A stretch of DNA of 51,296 bases from Nemertoderma westbladi. Lineage: Eukaryota > Xenacoelomorpha > Nemertodermatida > Nemertodermatidae. Shown here piece after piece: positions 35,101-44,184 of the stretch. The stretch lies in contig JAUCBJ010000889.1 of NCBI GenBank assembly GCA_032718475.1, positions 1 to 51,296 of the forward strand, written 5' to 3'. Under the pieces are notes generated by a model, which was given only the letters and a program-made list of their open reading frames with translations, did not search any database and was not told the DNA's origin. Positions within the stretch are counted from its first letter, which is position 1. Each line of letters begins with the position of its first letter. The position numbers and the translations under genes are program-made.

Positions 35101-37015
35101 GCGCTTCGAGTCGCTCTTCTATCTGAGCTAGTCGGTCCGCTACAGGTCGCATTATTTCGGCGAGTCTGTTGGTGCTGATCGCTTCCGCTGGTTGCAACGT
35201 GGGTTTCTGTTGGGGTGTTTCTCGAGGTGGATTGTCGATGTAGGGATTCGTCGATCTCTCCTCTCGTTTGTAATCCGCTGCCGCTGCCGCTCCAATACGG
35301 AATATTTCCCGTTCCGTCGACTCCGAGTCACTGGATGAATCGCTGTCGTCCGGATAAGGTGGTTGGCGGGTTCGCGTCCGGCGTATTATTCTTGGTCGAG
35401 TTCGTCGTGGTCTGGGATCTACGGCTCCTCGTTGTTCGGTAGGCTCGCAAGCCTTCCACGAAGTTGTAGGTCTCGTTAAACATTGGGTGAGAGGTCTAGT
35501 AAAAACATCGGAGTTAAGCTCTACTGTAGGTTTATAAATGACTGGGTTCGCGCAGCACGTCACAGGTTTAACTTGTAATGGTTTACTTACCTGTTTTACC
35601 GTCATAAACGCAGGTTCGTCTCTCTCTACAAGTAAACTACGGCTTACAGTTGGTGGACTACTTATCTTACCTGCGAGAATCGGCGATGAAGTCGCCCTAG
35701 GTTGCGGTATTTCCGTCACAACAAACCTGCTACCTTGCGTCGGGCGCACAGGCGTTATTTCCTTAGGTTTCGTAACAAAGACCGGTTTTGTCGGAGTCGT
35801 GGGTTTGAGCATAGGAATAACTTGGGGAAAACGTTTACAGTAATCCTCGACGAACTCCTCTCCTCGATCTATCGCTCCCACACTTCCTTCCTCGATTCGC
35901 TTCTGAATTCTGCGATATCGAGTCTCCATGCGATCCAGGGCAGACAAGTCGTGTCCAGCTCGAGACCTTATAGATCTATCTCTCGCGTCGAGTTCGAGGT
36001 CCTCTTGCGCGTTGGCCGCCTCGCGCGATCTGCGATTTAATTCGAACTGGAGCTGCATCTCTCTTTCGCGTCGATCTGCATCCTGTTGTTGTGCCGCTAA
36101 CTCCGCTTCCTGTATAGCTAATCGAGCGTTTATTTGTCGCGCCTCCAACTTGGCCCGAGCGTCGGATGCTGCCTTTTTCCGTGCTAACTCGTCAGCTGCC
36201 GCCTGTCGTGCTAACTCGTCAGCTGCCGCCTGTCGTGCTAACACGTCAGCTGCCGCCTGTCGTGCTAACTCGTCGGCTGCCGCTTCTCGCGCTAAGTCCT
36301 CCTCCAGTCTCCGCATCTCTGATGCTTCGAACTCAGCCTGCGCTTGAAGTTTCGCAAGTTTCGCTACGTCTTCTCTACGCTGTCTTTCTCCTTCCATCGC
36401 AATCTGCGCCAATTGTCGTTGAGTTTCTTCCTCAGCGACTTGTTGTCGGCGTGCGACCTCCTGTTGTTGTCGAATAATTCCAGACGCTGTTCTACTAACG
36501 TCGCCAACGTCGCCAACGTCGCTCCGTACGCTAACGAACGATCTATCCAGTGGTGGAATTTGGTAGGCTCGCGAGCCTTCCGTAGATAGAACTTCCGTCA
36601 TCCCTCTCGGTACAACTTCCGGTTCTTCGATCGGTACTCCGCATCTACGAAGAAAATTGGTGAGCGTCTCCAACCTCCCGTCCAGGCAGTAGAGTTCTTC
36701 TTCCTCTTCGGGTTGTAACAAGGCGTCCGAAACTGACTCACCTAGCAGTTGGTCGAACTGCTCCTGTTGAGCCAATCTTATCACCGACTTAAACTGGATA
36801 AGGCTTTCTCTCGCACTTACCAACTTGTCTATTATCTTTACCTGAGTAAAGTTATCGCCACGCAACTCTGCAAGTTCGTGTAAACCTTTAAGTTTATCTA
36901 CGGAGGCATGTACCCTACTTTCTATCCTTACCTGTAAGGTGTAGAACTCATATCTCGACATCGGGGCGGTTAACTCGCGTAAAACGCGAAAACCTTCTCC
37001 GAGGTTCCGAGTAAT
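32159..37015 (-). CDS. BEL/Pao gag, protease and RT N-terminus (main open frame)
   Basis: The frame is open from 37042 (1627 codons); homology and a 3' splice site place the probable exon start at 37015. Features, numbered from 37042: a long Ala/Arg/Glu-rich coiled-coil-like region (about 190-380) with four 9-residue repeats of the ARQAAADEL type; a DUF1759-like gag domain (about 715-880, containing PPKFSGNAKHW); a zinc knuckle (CWRCMKPGHVRKDC, near 1000); and an aspartic protease with catalytic AILDSASSHS (near 1129, Ala in place of the usual Gly of DSG/DTG). Then a linker with three GRLASLP repeats, and the RT fingers from about 1465 (KVRVVNDCAA). The frame stops at 32161-32159 inside RT. 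Gag packages RNA, and protease matures the polyprotein. Four palindromic repeats and a fifth in a different frame lie within it. Confidence 0.9.
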   Translation of the reverse strand: MTRNLGEGFRVLRELTAPMSRYEFYTLQVRIESRVHASVDKLKGLHELAELRGDNFTQVKIIDKLVSARESLIQFKSVIRLAQQEQFDQLLGESVSDALLQPEEEEELYCLDGRLETLTNFLRRCGVPIEEPEVVPRGMTEVLSTEGSRAYQIPPLDRSFVSVRSDVGDVGDVSRTASGIIRQQQEVARRQQVAEEETQRQLAQIAMEGERQRREDVAKLAKLQAQAEFEASEMRRLEEDLAREAAADELARQAAADVLARQAAADELARQAAADELARKKAASDARAKLEARQINARLAIQEAELAAQQQDADRREREMQLQFELNRRSREAANAQEDLELDARDRSIRSRAGHDLSALDRMETRYRRIQKRIEEGSVGAIDRGEEFVEDYCKRFPQVIPMLKPTTPTKPVFVTKPKEITPVRPTQGSRFVVTEIPQPRATSSPILAGKISSPPTVSRSLLVERDEPAFMTVKQVSKPLQVKPVTCCANPVIYKPTVELNSDVFTRPLTQCLTRPTTSWKACEPTEQRGAVDPRPRRTRPRIIRRTRTRQPPYPDDSDSSSDSESTEREIFRIGAAAAADYKREERSTNPYIDNPPRETPQQKPTLQPAEAISTNRLAEIMRPVADRLAQIEERLEAQPSDRSRTSVELEQTRQHRPPRREQETRRTPTHREEDPVNNSYRRTTRGRERLDDAAEQGRGQLDLVSEIAKFAARHGLPAQQPPKFSGNAKHWRTLVDYVESQIAKCAFTSTEKFNYLLQVLSGEPKRLAETFIGVPDAFELAYDRLYSIYGGNVAMAKSIIEDLCRGGNISRPIDLLRLADEIKNAIGTLRSIGQLEYANAPTVLIRIIGRLHHRLRREWRRIEYQREEAGGLLKLTDVYQLISREAVIETRSNYTDHHIAAEGITVSAPNRTKPFPTNAKAVTYATPTETSKVLTPIGTTQPRQQLPADFVGCSYCERNGRNHSGHKLRGCRAFKELGIEERRLQIRSLDSCWRCMKPGHVRKDCPSDDTCSLCGRNHDALLHTTSHTPTRRFRREHPDKAARCDALYKERAPREIRTFYTDCMDQSGSSDEDEEEDDTFYVHAGEEQPSITLLTQNQLKGFSVIPIKITGTRGSKRIYAILDSASSHSYVDEQVADVVTDLSQGKTAQYTVSSMHGKRAIPVTRVKLTLDTLLSKAEHSKEERSLLPVRNLTFAATKDFSNLLGPVPEQSPEDRKYFRHLGIPECPVNYRSIAMLIGTDQFNLHQVWETRPSVITAGNPYACRTPIGWYTRAPIRSLEVSDQEDDVLSTCSLLTNTIDNSPSHSRGPIVRTALRQTCVTNADATDTDVTDLDTTIRTSDLQLLAVDQVVLTTEDLRVVAVDDSMNEDFGRLASLPKNPKVIDPTHQASTPVVDLGRLASLPIDQEVVKPPHDDSTPTSDTGRLASLPDTLTLATAADEDVDEDHGAVQAALDRLLTERTIQWLEQDSAEPGSYETAMSEQEKRSLNIMRDTIRQTANGHYEVGMLWRDGQPKLVNNYPLALRRLKSIRQRLLRDETAHMQYNAQLQMYLQKGYAIRMLNPEVTTDQTYYLPHHFVRHPDKPGKVRVVNDCAALYQGMSMNSELMDGPNMNNYLMGV
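32730..32749 (+). repeat. Palindromic repeat copy 3 (T variant, perfect 14-bp palindrome)
   Basis: GGTAGGCTTGCAAGCCTTCC; AGGCTTGCAAGCCT is self-complementary. On the minus strand it encodes GRLASLP. Confidence 0.9.
32808..32827 (+). repeat. Palindromic repeat copy 4
   Basis: GGTAGGCTCGCAAGCCTTCC; encodes GRLASLP on the minus strand, in the same frame as copy 3, 78 bp away. Confidence 0.9.
32886..32905 (+). repeat. Palindromic repeat copy 5
   Basis: GGTAGGCTCGCAAGCCTTCC; encodes GRLASLP, exactly 78 bp from copy 4. Copies 3-5 therefore form a local 78-bp periodic block between protease and RT. Confidence 0.9.
35438..35457 (+). repeat. Palindromic repeat copy 6
   Basis: GGTAGGCTCGCAAGCCTTCC inside gag. 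Here it is read in a different frame, giving WKACEPT. Confidence 0.9.
36180..36287 (-). repeat. 27-bp tandem repeat in gag (four units)
   Basis: Four 27-bp units (plus strand CGTGCTAACTCGTCAGCTGC...) encode nine-residue repeats of the type ARQAAADEL in the coiled-coil region of gag. Confidence 0.85.
36562..36581 (+). repeat. Palindromic repeat copy 7 (G variant, perfect 14-bp palindrome)
   Basis: GGTAGGCTCGCGAGCCTTCC; AGGCTCGCGAGCCT is self-complementary. It is read in the third frame, giving TEGSRAYQ. Confidence 0.9.
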
Positions 37016-37112
37016 CTGTACTATACATATATATATATACATACTATATATATATGTACTGTACTGTATCTATACTCCTAATAACGTTCTCCTGGCTCCC
37101 AGTCGAACTTAC
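37016..37112 (-). other. Probable 97-nt intron in BEL/Pao gag
   Basis: On the minus strand the interval begins GTAAGT (37112-37107) directly after an ATG codon and ends TACAG (37020-37016), with an (AT)n-rich body. The upstream frame (37343-37113, 77 codons) ends at a codon boundary, and the downstream frame continues in phase 0 at 37015. Without splicing the two frames are separated by a stop at 37046-37044. Splicing would explain the break without any mutation. No transcript evidence is available here. Confidence 0.6.
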
Positions 37113-37343
37113 CATGTCCGGTTCCCGCGATCTAGTCTGCGGGACGGTAAGGAAATCTTCGATTCTGCCGTCGCCACGCGTTGCGGTTTCCGGTATTTCC
37201 GTTCGGGGTACCGGCGACGCAAGCGGTGTGACATCGGTGGAATCTCGGGTTCTCCTTCTCGGTTCGTCTACTGTCGATCTGTCCGGGTCGCACGAGTCAT
37301 AGTCGGTAGGTGGGTATCTCGTCGAATGGGGTGTGTCACTCAT
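37113..37343 (-). CDS. BEL/Pao gag first exon (N-terminal part)
   Basis: ATG at 37343 (AGACATGAGT context) opens a hydrophilic, Asp/Arg/Thr-rich segment (MSDTPHSTRYPPTDYDSCD...). It runs to the GTAAGT at 37112; unspliced it continues to a stop at 37044. There is no known domain. It is the first sizeable frame after the leader and is followed, after the probable intron, by the main gag frame. Confidence 0.6.
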
Positions 37344-38271
37344 GTCTTATTATATACGTCAAGTACGGGTAATAAAATGTCAAATGTCTGAATGTTGAAG
37401 TGTCAAACTTACCTAACCGGTACAAATAAATCAACAAGTCAGAATGTCGAAATGTCAAAATGTCGAAATGTACAAATGTCAAACTTACCTTGATATATAT
37501 ATATATCATATATATACCCTAACCGGTACAAATAAACTAACAAAGTATATAATAAAATAAGTAGTAATCTAGCCTACCGGCTAAATTTGTACGAATAAAT
37601 GAGATAACGGTATACGTTAACAAAATGTAGATCAACAAGTATAAACAATAGGCCAAACAGCAACGTCTAACGGGAAAATAAGTACCAACAACACTACTAA
37701 TAGACAGTGAAACCCACAAATTTTGAGTACTACTGTGCTTTCTTAAGTTTGAACGACGCGAGTCGTAAAACTTACGTTCCTTTGATCTTCCAGTCGTACA
37801 AATTCCCAAATACAAACCGGACGTGGGTCTTTCCGTTTTTCGGCGGCGCGGACGAATTTATTGTCTCCCAAACTTTGCGAAAAGCGGTCTAATCCTCGAA
37901 GCGGTCCAGAAATGAGTCCTTGAGTCCTGAAAAGGTCGAAGGTGAGAGTTTTACTTCTACGCTTACGAAAAATCTTCCTAGGTACCGATACAAATTGGTC
38001 TTTAAACCCTATGTACCTTTTCAAGTACCGAAAGTAACACCGCACACACACGGCGTAAAACAAAGTGCTACAAACTAACTGTTAGCTAGTCAAATATTAA
38101 ATACGAAAGTACTAGCTACCCTAAAAGCCTACTGAAGCAGGGGACGTTCTAAATTACTAAATTTACTAACCTTAGTTTTAAATATCTCCTACTTTCAATA
38201 GCTAACAATCGAAATAATACTATACGCTACGGCGGAAATACTATATACTAATTTATATAAATACTTCCTAC
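37344..38271 (-). other. Leader region of the BEL/Pao element
   Basis: 928 bp between the 5' LTR and the first gag ATG. It holds two consensus 5' splice donors, AGGTAAGT, at 37414-37407 and 37490-37483 within a duplicated block that also repeats CGGTACAAATAAA, plus ATGTCGAAATGTC-type simple repeats and (AT)n tracts. The coding-strand sequence just inside the 5' LTR (GTAGGAAGTATTTATATAAA) does not start with TGG and shows no obvious tRNA primer-binding site. ORFs at 37537-38063 are not convincing. Confidence 0.55.
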
Positions 38272-40032
38272 TGTAAGGGTCCAGTAGTATACCGCTTACC
38301 AGATCCTAGTAACGATGTATCTTACTATGAGACTCTAGTAATGTATACGGGCTCGTACAGTATCTGACAACAAATCCCAGTCCAGGATATCTAAACAAAC
38401 AGATACAGTACACAAACGACTACTGGCGAGGAACAGAGCCTTGTATCTATTCTATGTACGTGAGCGGGTCTAATGCCTACGTACTAGACAGAAGGATACC
38501 TGTCCTCTAACCGGTGAGGCAGATGTACAGTTACAGTAACAGACCAAACTCACGGGAAAACAATCCCCGCGCAGCGAATCCTAACTATCACTGACAGTCC
38601 TAAATACAGTAACTTGCCGCGGTGTGATTTATATGGTTTATATACGAGCTAGTGGGTTAACAGACCTAGCGTAACAACACTGACAGTCCTAAATCAGTCG
38701 AAAAGGGGTCGTGCCTAAATGTAACAATAACTGATCCCCCTGTACGAAATCAGTCTAAAGGGTCAGGCCTAAATGTAACAATACCGTTGTCCAGACAAAC
38801 AACAGTTTAATAACGAAAGTGAAATACTCCTTATCGCCGCAACTAAATCAGATCCTAATTTTACAAATACAGACAATTTCCACCTAAAGTAATGTATAGT
38901 ACGCTATAGCTAGTAGAACTTTAAGGGCGATATGTTTTAGGGCGTGTGTGTGTGGGTGTGTTACAAATAAAACAATTTCGTGTAATTCCTTTTACTAGGT
39001 TTTAGTGATTTTCTGACTAAGTGATACCGTGCGCTAGCTACTAAAATAAACTAGTCGCGTTTGTAGAACTTTATACTCACGAATGACGTCAAAGCTCTCT
39101 CCTTCCTATCCACAACCCAATGGGCAACCACAGTGTTAGTAACTACACCCGTGATCGGCACTAATACCAGATTCTGGTTGTAAGATAAGAATAGGGGTTA
39201 ATCGCTACCGTACGTTAGCTGATCTGGTATACTAATTTAATTCTAGAACTTTGTTGCTGCGGTAGTTAGCAGCAATACCTATCAGTACGTGGCAAGGCGC
39301 GGTAGGATATTAATAAACCTCCCTAGGCCAAGCAGTGTGCCGGTAGCAGAAATACTCCTTGCCTGATCAAATAGCTAACTCCAGACAGGGGGGGGGGGGG
39401 GGGGTACTAATGTACGTTCTACAAAGCGAACCGGTACCAAACAGTCAGTGCTACGAATCACTAAATTATGGAACATATGCTGTCCGTACCTAATATGTAC
39501 TCGCGTACTGACGAATGGCAATAGTTCGCACCTGTAGGAAGTACAGGTTAACCCAGGGATTCGTAGGACTGACAAAGGGGGGGTTGTCTGGATATAATTA
39601 TTTGATCCTAAATTTGCGGCGTCCAGTACGGTGTCACGCTTACCCTGATCTATAGGTCTTACGGCGGGCAAGGGCGTCGAACAAAGTCTTACCTTTCTCA
39701 CAAAGCGGGCGCTGCATAGCAAGTTGAGCATTTCGAAGGGGCAAAGGGGGTGCGCGGTCAATCCAATGTGGGCGCTAGCGTGTTGTGGACATCCCTTCCC
39801 TGCGTTGCTTACGGCCTAACGATCTAGGCTGCCATCTCCCTGGTGTTCGGCTGTCCCGAAGTCGGACCAAAAGAAAACATGTCAGGAAATTGCAGTATAT
39901 TTACAGTTTTACAAAAGGATTTATCAAATAAAGTTTCAACAAGAAACCGAATTAACTAATTTTACAAGAATAAACTATAATAATATCAGGTATTAACGTG
40001 ATAAGGTGGAGTGATAACCGAAGGCAAAACGG

Positions 40033-40042
40033 CCTTTTTATA
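40033..40042 (-). promoter_or_regulatory. TATA box driving the BEL/Pao element
   Basis: TATAAAAAGG on the minus strand in the 5' LTR, downstream of CCAAT boxes. It is the likely core promoter of the full-length transcript. Confidence 0.65.
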
Positions 40043-40328
40043 CTAGAAATTGCACATGGAAACTAAACAGAATTTTCCACAGCTTCACCATTGAGCAATG
40101 AAGTGCTTCGTGCTCTATGATTGGCCCAGCTCATCGTTCAACGCAGTCCGGCCCTTACACTAATCTGGGACATGGAATCCTAACAGAATTTTCCACTGCC
40201 TCACATTTGAGCAATAAGATAATTTATGCCCTATGATTGGCCTGGCTCATCATTCGCTACGCTGTACGCTTCTCATTGGCCTACCAATTAGCACCACACG
40301 AAAATAAATGGCCCCAAAGTACAAATTT

Positions 40329-40404
40329 CCCGACTGGGATTCGAACTCGTAACCTACGTAATGTAACCAACGCCTTAACCATCTGACCACTACGCCACGA
40401 GAGT
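40329..40404 (-). other. tRNA-derived (A-box/B-box) sequence in the 5' LTR
   Basis: Copy of the 26472-26547 segment with intact A and B boxes. It lies about 290 bp upstream of the TATA box on the coding strand. Confidence 0.6.
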
Positions 40405-40540
40405 ACCTAAGGGTTTTATGTGTACAAATATGAATAGGCATATTACATTACTGTAACTTAATCAAAATACGTCGGATTTTCAAAAGTTTTTACGTTAAAG
40501 TTAAACTACAAATGCTATCTTATAGTGAAATAATTCATCA

Positions 40541-40545
40541 CACAG
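40541..40545 (+). repeat. Target-site duplication CACAG, right
   Basis: Matches 24417-24421 and continues straight into the 42-bp array in phase (CACAGATCATCCTG). Confidence 0.85.
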
Positions 40546-43500
40546 ATCATCCTGTACTTTCCACTCCGACTCCCACACCCTCCACAGATCATCCTGTACT
40601 TCCCACTCCGTCTCCCACACCCTCCACAGATCCTCCTGTACTTTCCACTCCGTCTCCCACGCCGTCCACAGATCCTTCTGTTCTTCCAACACCGTCTCTC
40701 GCACCCTCCACAGATCCTCCTGTACTTCCCACTCCGTCTCCCACACCTTCCACAGATCCTCCTGTACTTCCCACTGAGTCTCCCATACACTCCACAGATC
40801 CTCCTGTACTTCCCACTCCGTCTCCCACACCTTCCACATATCCTCTTGTACTTCCCACTCCGTCTCCAACACCCTCTACAGATCATCCTGTACTTCCCAC
40901 TCTGTCTCTCACACCTTTCACAGATCCCCCCCATACCCCCCACTCCGTCTCCTACACCTTCCACAGAGCCCCCCATACTTCCCACTTCGCCTCCCACACC
41001 CTCCACAGATCCTCATGTACTTCCCACTCCGTCTCCCACACCATCCACAGATCCTCCTGTACTTCACACTCCGTCTCCTACACCCTCCACAGATCCTCCT
41101 GTATTTCCAACTCCGTCTCCCACACCCTCCACGGATCCCCACATACCTCCCACTCCGTCTCCTACACCCTCCACAGATCCCCCCATACTTCCCACTTCGA
41201 ATCAAACACCATCCACAGATCCTCATGTACTTCCCACTCCGTCTCCCACACCGTCCACAGATCCTCCTGTACTTCCCACACCCTCCACAGATCCCCCCAT
41301 ACCTCCCACACCGTCTCCCACACCCTCCACAGATCCTCCCGTACTTCCAACACCGTCTCTCACACCATCCACAGATCCTCCTGTACTTTCCAATCCCTCT
41401 CCCACACCCTACACAGATCCCCACATACCTCCCACTCCGTCTCCTACACCCTACACAGATCCCCCCATACTTCCCACTTCGCCTCCCACACCATCCACAG
41501 ATCCTCCTGTACTTCCCACTCCGTCTCCCACACCGTCCACAGATCCTCCTGTACTTCCCACTCCGTCTCTCACACCATCCACAGATCCTCCTGTACTTCC
41601 TAGTCCAGCTCCCACACCCTCCACAGATCCCCCTGTACTTCCCACTTTGCCTCCCACACCCTCCACAGATCCTCCTGTACTTCCCAATCCGTCTCCCACA
41701 CCCTCCACAGATCCCCCCATACTTCCCACTCCGTCTCCCACACCCTCCACACCGCAGATCACCCCATACCTCCCATTCGTCTCCTCCACCCTCCACAGAT
41801 CCCCCCATACTTCCCACTCCGCCTCCTACACCCTCCACAGATCCTCTTGTACTTCCCACTCCGTCTCCCACACCCTCCACACCACAAATCACCCTATACA
41901 TCCCAATCCGTCTCCCACACCCTCCACAGATCCTCCTGTACTTCCCAATCCGTCTCCCACACCCTCCACAGATCCTCCTGTACTTTCCACTCCGTCTCCC
42001 ACACCGTCCACGGATCCTCCTGTACTTCCCACTCCGACTCCCACACCCTCCACAGATCCTCCTGTACTTCCCACTCCGTCTCCCACACCCTCCACAAATC
42101 CTCCCGTACTTCCAACACTGTCTTTCACACCCTCCACAGATCCTCCTGTACTTCCCACTCCGTCTCCTACACCCTCCTGTACTTCCAACACCGTCTCTCA
42201 CACCCTCCACAGATCCCCCATACTTCCCACTCCGCCTCCCACACCCTCCACAAATCCTCCTGTACGTCCCACTCCGTTTCCCACACCGTCCACAGATCCT
42301 CCTGTACTTCGCACTCCGTCTCCCACACCCGCCACAGATCCCCCCATACATCCCACTCCGTCTCCCACACCCGCCACTGATCCCCCAATACCTCCCACTC
42401 CGTCTCCCACACCCTCCACAGATCCCCCATACTTCCCACTCCGCCTACCACACCCTCTACAGATCCTCCTGTACTTCCCACTAAGTCTCCCACACCGTCC
42501 ACAGATCCTCCTGTACTTCCCACTCCGTCTCCACACACCCGCCACAGATCCCCCCATACCTCCCACTCCATCTCTCACACCCTCCACAGATCCCCGCATA
42601 CGTCCCACTCCGTCTCCTACACCCTCCACAGATCCCCCATACCTCCCTCTCCGTCTCCTACACCCTCTACAGATCCCCCCATACCTCCCACTCCGTCTCG
42701 TTCACCATCCACAGATCCCCCCCATCCCCCCACTCCGCCTCCCACACCCTCCAAACATCCTCATGTACTTCCCACTCCGTCTCCCACACCATCCACAGAT
42801 CATTCTGTACTTTCCACTCCGACTCCCACACCCTCCACAGATCATCATGTACTTCCCACTCCGTCTCCCACACCCTCCACAGATCCTCCTGTACTTTCCA
42901 CTCCGTCTCCCACGCCGTCCACAGATCCTCCTGTTCTTCCAACACCGTCTCTCGCACCCTCCACAGATCCTCCTGTACTTCCCACTCCGTCTCCCACACT
43001 TTCCACAGATCATCCTGTACTTCCCACTGAGTCTCCCATACCCTCCACAGATCCTCCTGTACTTCCCACTCTGTCTCCCACACCTTCCACATATCCTCTT
43101 GTACTTCCCACTCCGTCTCCAACACCCTCTACAGATCATCCTGTACTTCCCACTCTTTCTCCCACACCTTCCACAGATCCCCCCATACCCCCCACTCCGT
43201 CTCCTACACCTTCCACAGAGCCCCGCATACTTCCCACTTCGCCTCCCACACCCTCCACAGATCCTCCTGTACTTCCCACTCCGTCTCCCACACCGTCCAC
43301 AGATCCTCCTGTACTTCCCACTCCGTCTCTCACACCATCCACAGATCCTCCTGTACTTCCCAGTCCGTCTCCCACACCCTCCACAGATCCCCCTGTACTT
43401 CCCACTTTGCCTCCCACACCCTCCACAGATCCTCCTGTACATCCCAATCCGTCTCCCACACCCTCCACAGATCCCCCCATACTTCCCACTCCGTCTCCCA

Positions 43501-43945
43501 CACCCTCCACACCGCAGATCACCCCATACCTCCCATTCGTCTCCTCCACCCTCCACAGATCCCCCCATACTTCCCACTCCGCCTCCTACACCCTCCACAG
43601 ATCCTCCTGTACTTCCCACTCCGTCTCCCACACCCTCCACACCACAAATCACCCTATACATCCCACTCCGTTTCCCACACCCTCCACAGATCCCCCCCAT
43701 ACTTTCCACTCCGCCTCCCACACCCTCCGCAGAACCGTCCTCCACAGATCCTCCTGTACTTCCCACTCCGTCTCCCACACCCTCCACACCACAAATCACC
43801 CTATACATACCACTCCGTCTCCTACACCCTCCACAGATCCCCCTCATACCTCCCACTCCGTCTCCCACACCCTCCACAGATCCCCCCATACTTCCCACTC
43901 CGCCTCCCACATCCTCCACAGATCCGCATGTACTTTCCACTCCGT
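40541..43945 (+). repeat. Giant 42-bp minisatellite, right part (~80 units)
   Basis: Continuation of the array at 9610-24421 beyond the BEL/Pao insertion. The variant units next to the right flank (CATCCTGTACTTTCCACTCCGA) match units near 23743 and 42789, and the landmark TACACCCTCCTGTACTTCC recurs at 42168. So the array was already higher-order structured before the insertion. Giant frames on both strands are products of the stop-free unit. Confidence 0.95.
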
Positions 43946-44184
43946 CTCCATTCGCTTCTCCTCTCGCACGCCAAACTACTCCTCTCTCTCCTCCGATTGC
44001 AACCCTTGCACCTCTATCTTTTTGCCTCCCACCTCTAACTGCTCCCCTCACAACTATCACATTCTGCCCGCCCACTTCTAACACATTCTCTTGCACTTAT
44101 ACCGCTATCCCCTGCCTCTCCACCTCCACCGATATCTCTCACTTCTCCCTTCCTTACATCATCAGCATCCAGTATTCCATCTGA
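43946..44184. other. Pyrimidine-rich, non-repetitive edge of the array
   Basis: After the last recognisable unit the plus strand stays pyrimidine-rich and one array frame remains open to TGA at 44182-44184 (tail contains [12 protein letters not shown] and ends IQYSI). Minus-strand frames are open too. It may be degenerate array sequence; no gene can be supported. Confidence 0.45.

Larger units (their letters stand above)
24422..40540 (-). mobile_element. Complete BEL/Pao LTR retrotransposon, 16.1 kb
   Basis: Long terminal repeats 24422-26683 and 38272-40540 are nearly identical, begin TG and end CA, and are flanked by the 5-bp duplication CACAG. Coding is on the minus strand, so the right LTR is the 5' LTR. 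Gag, aspartic protease, RT, RNase H and integrase follow in that order, which together with the DUF1759-type gag, the YVDD RT box and the DUF5641-like tail after integrase identifies BEL/Pao. By eye the LTRs differ by three substitutions (25964/39821, 26344/40201, 26462/40319), a 10-bp insertion, a poly-G length change (20 against 17) and two 1-bp indels, which suggests a recent insertion. Total size and LTR length are large for the superfamily. Coding breaks (RT frameshift, in-frame TAG) suggest this copy is not autonomous unless they are sequence errors. Confidence 0.95.
38272..40540 (-). repeat. 5' LTR of the BEL/Pao element (2269 bp)
   Basis: Near-identical to 24422-26683. Promoter elements on the coding strand: tRNA-like segment 40404-40329, CCAAT boxes (one at 40124-40120), TATA box 40042-40033. 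It contains a 10-bp insertion near 39547 (TTAACCCAGG) absent from the 3' LTR, and a 17-bp instead of 20-bp G tract (39388-39404). Confidence 0.95.

Noticed and set aside
38240-38271. tRNA primer-binding site next to the 5' LTR
   Set aside because: The expected TGG-type 18-mer complementary to a tRNA 3' end is not visible; the primer remains unassigned.
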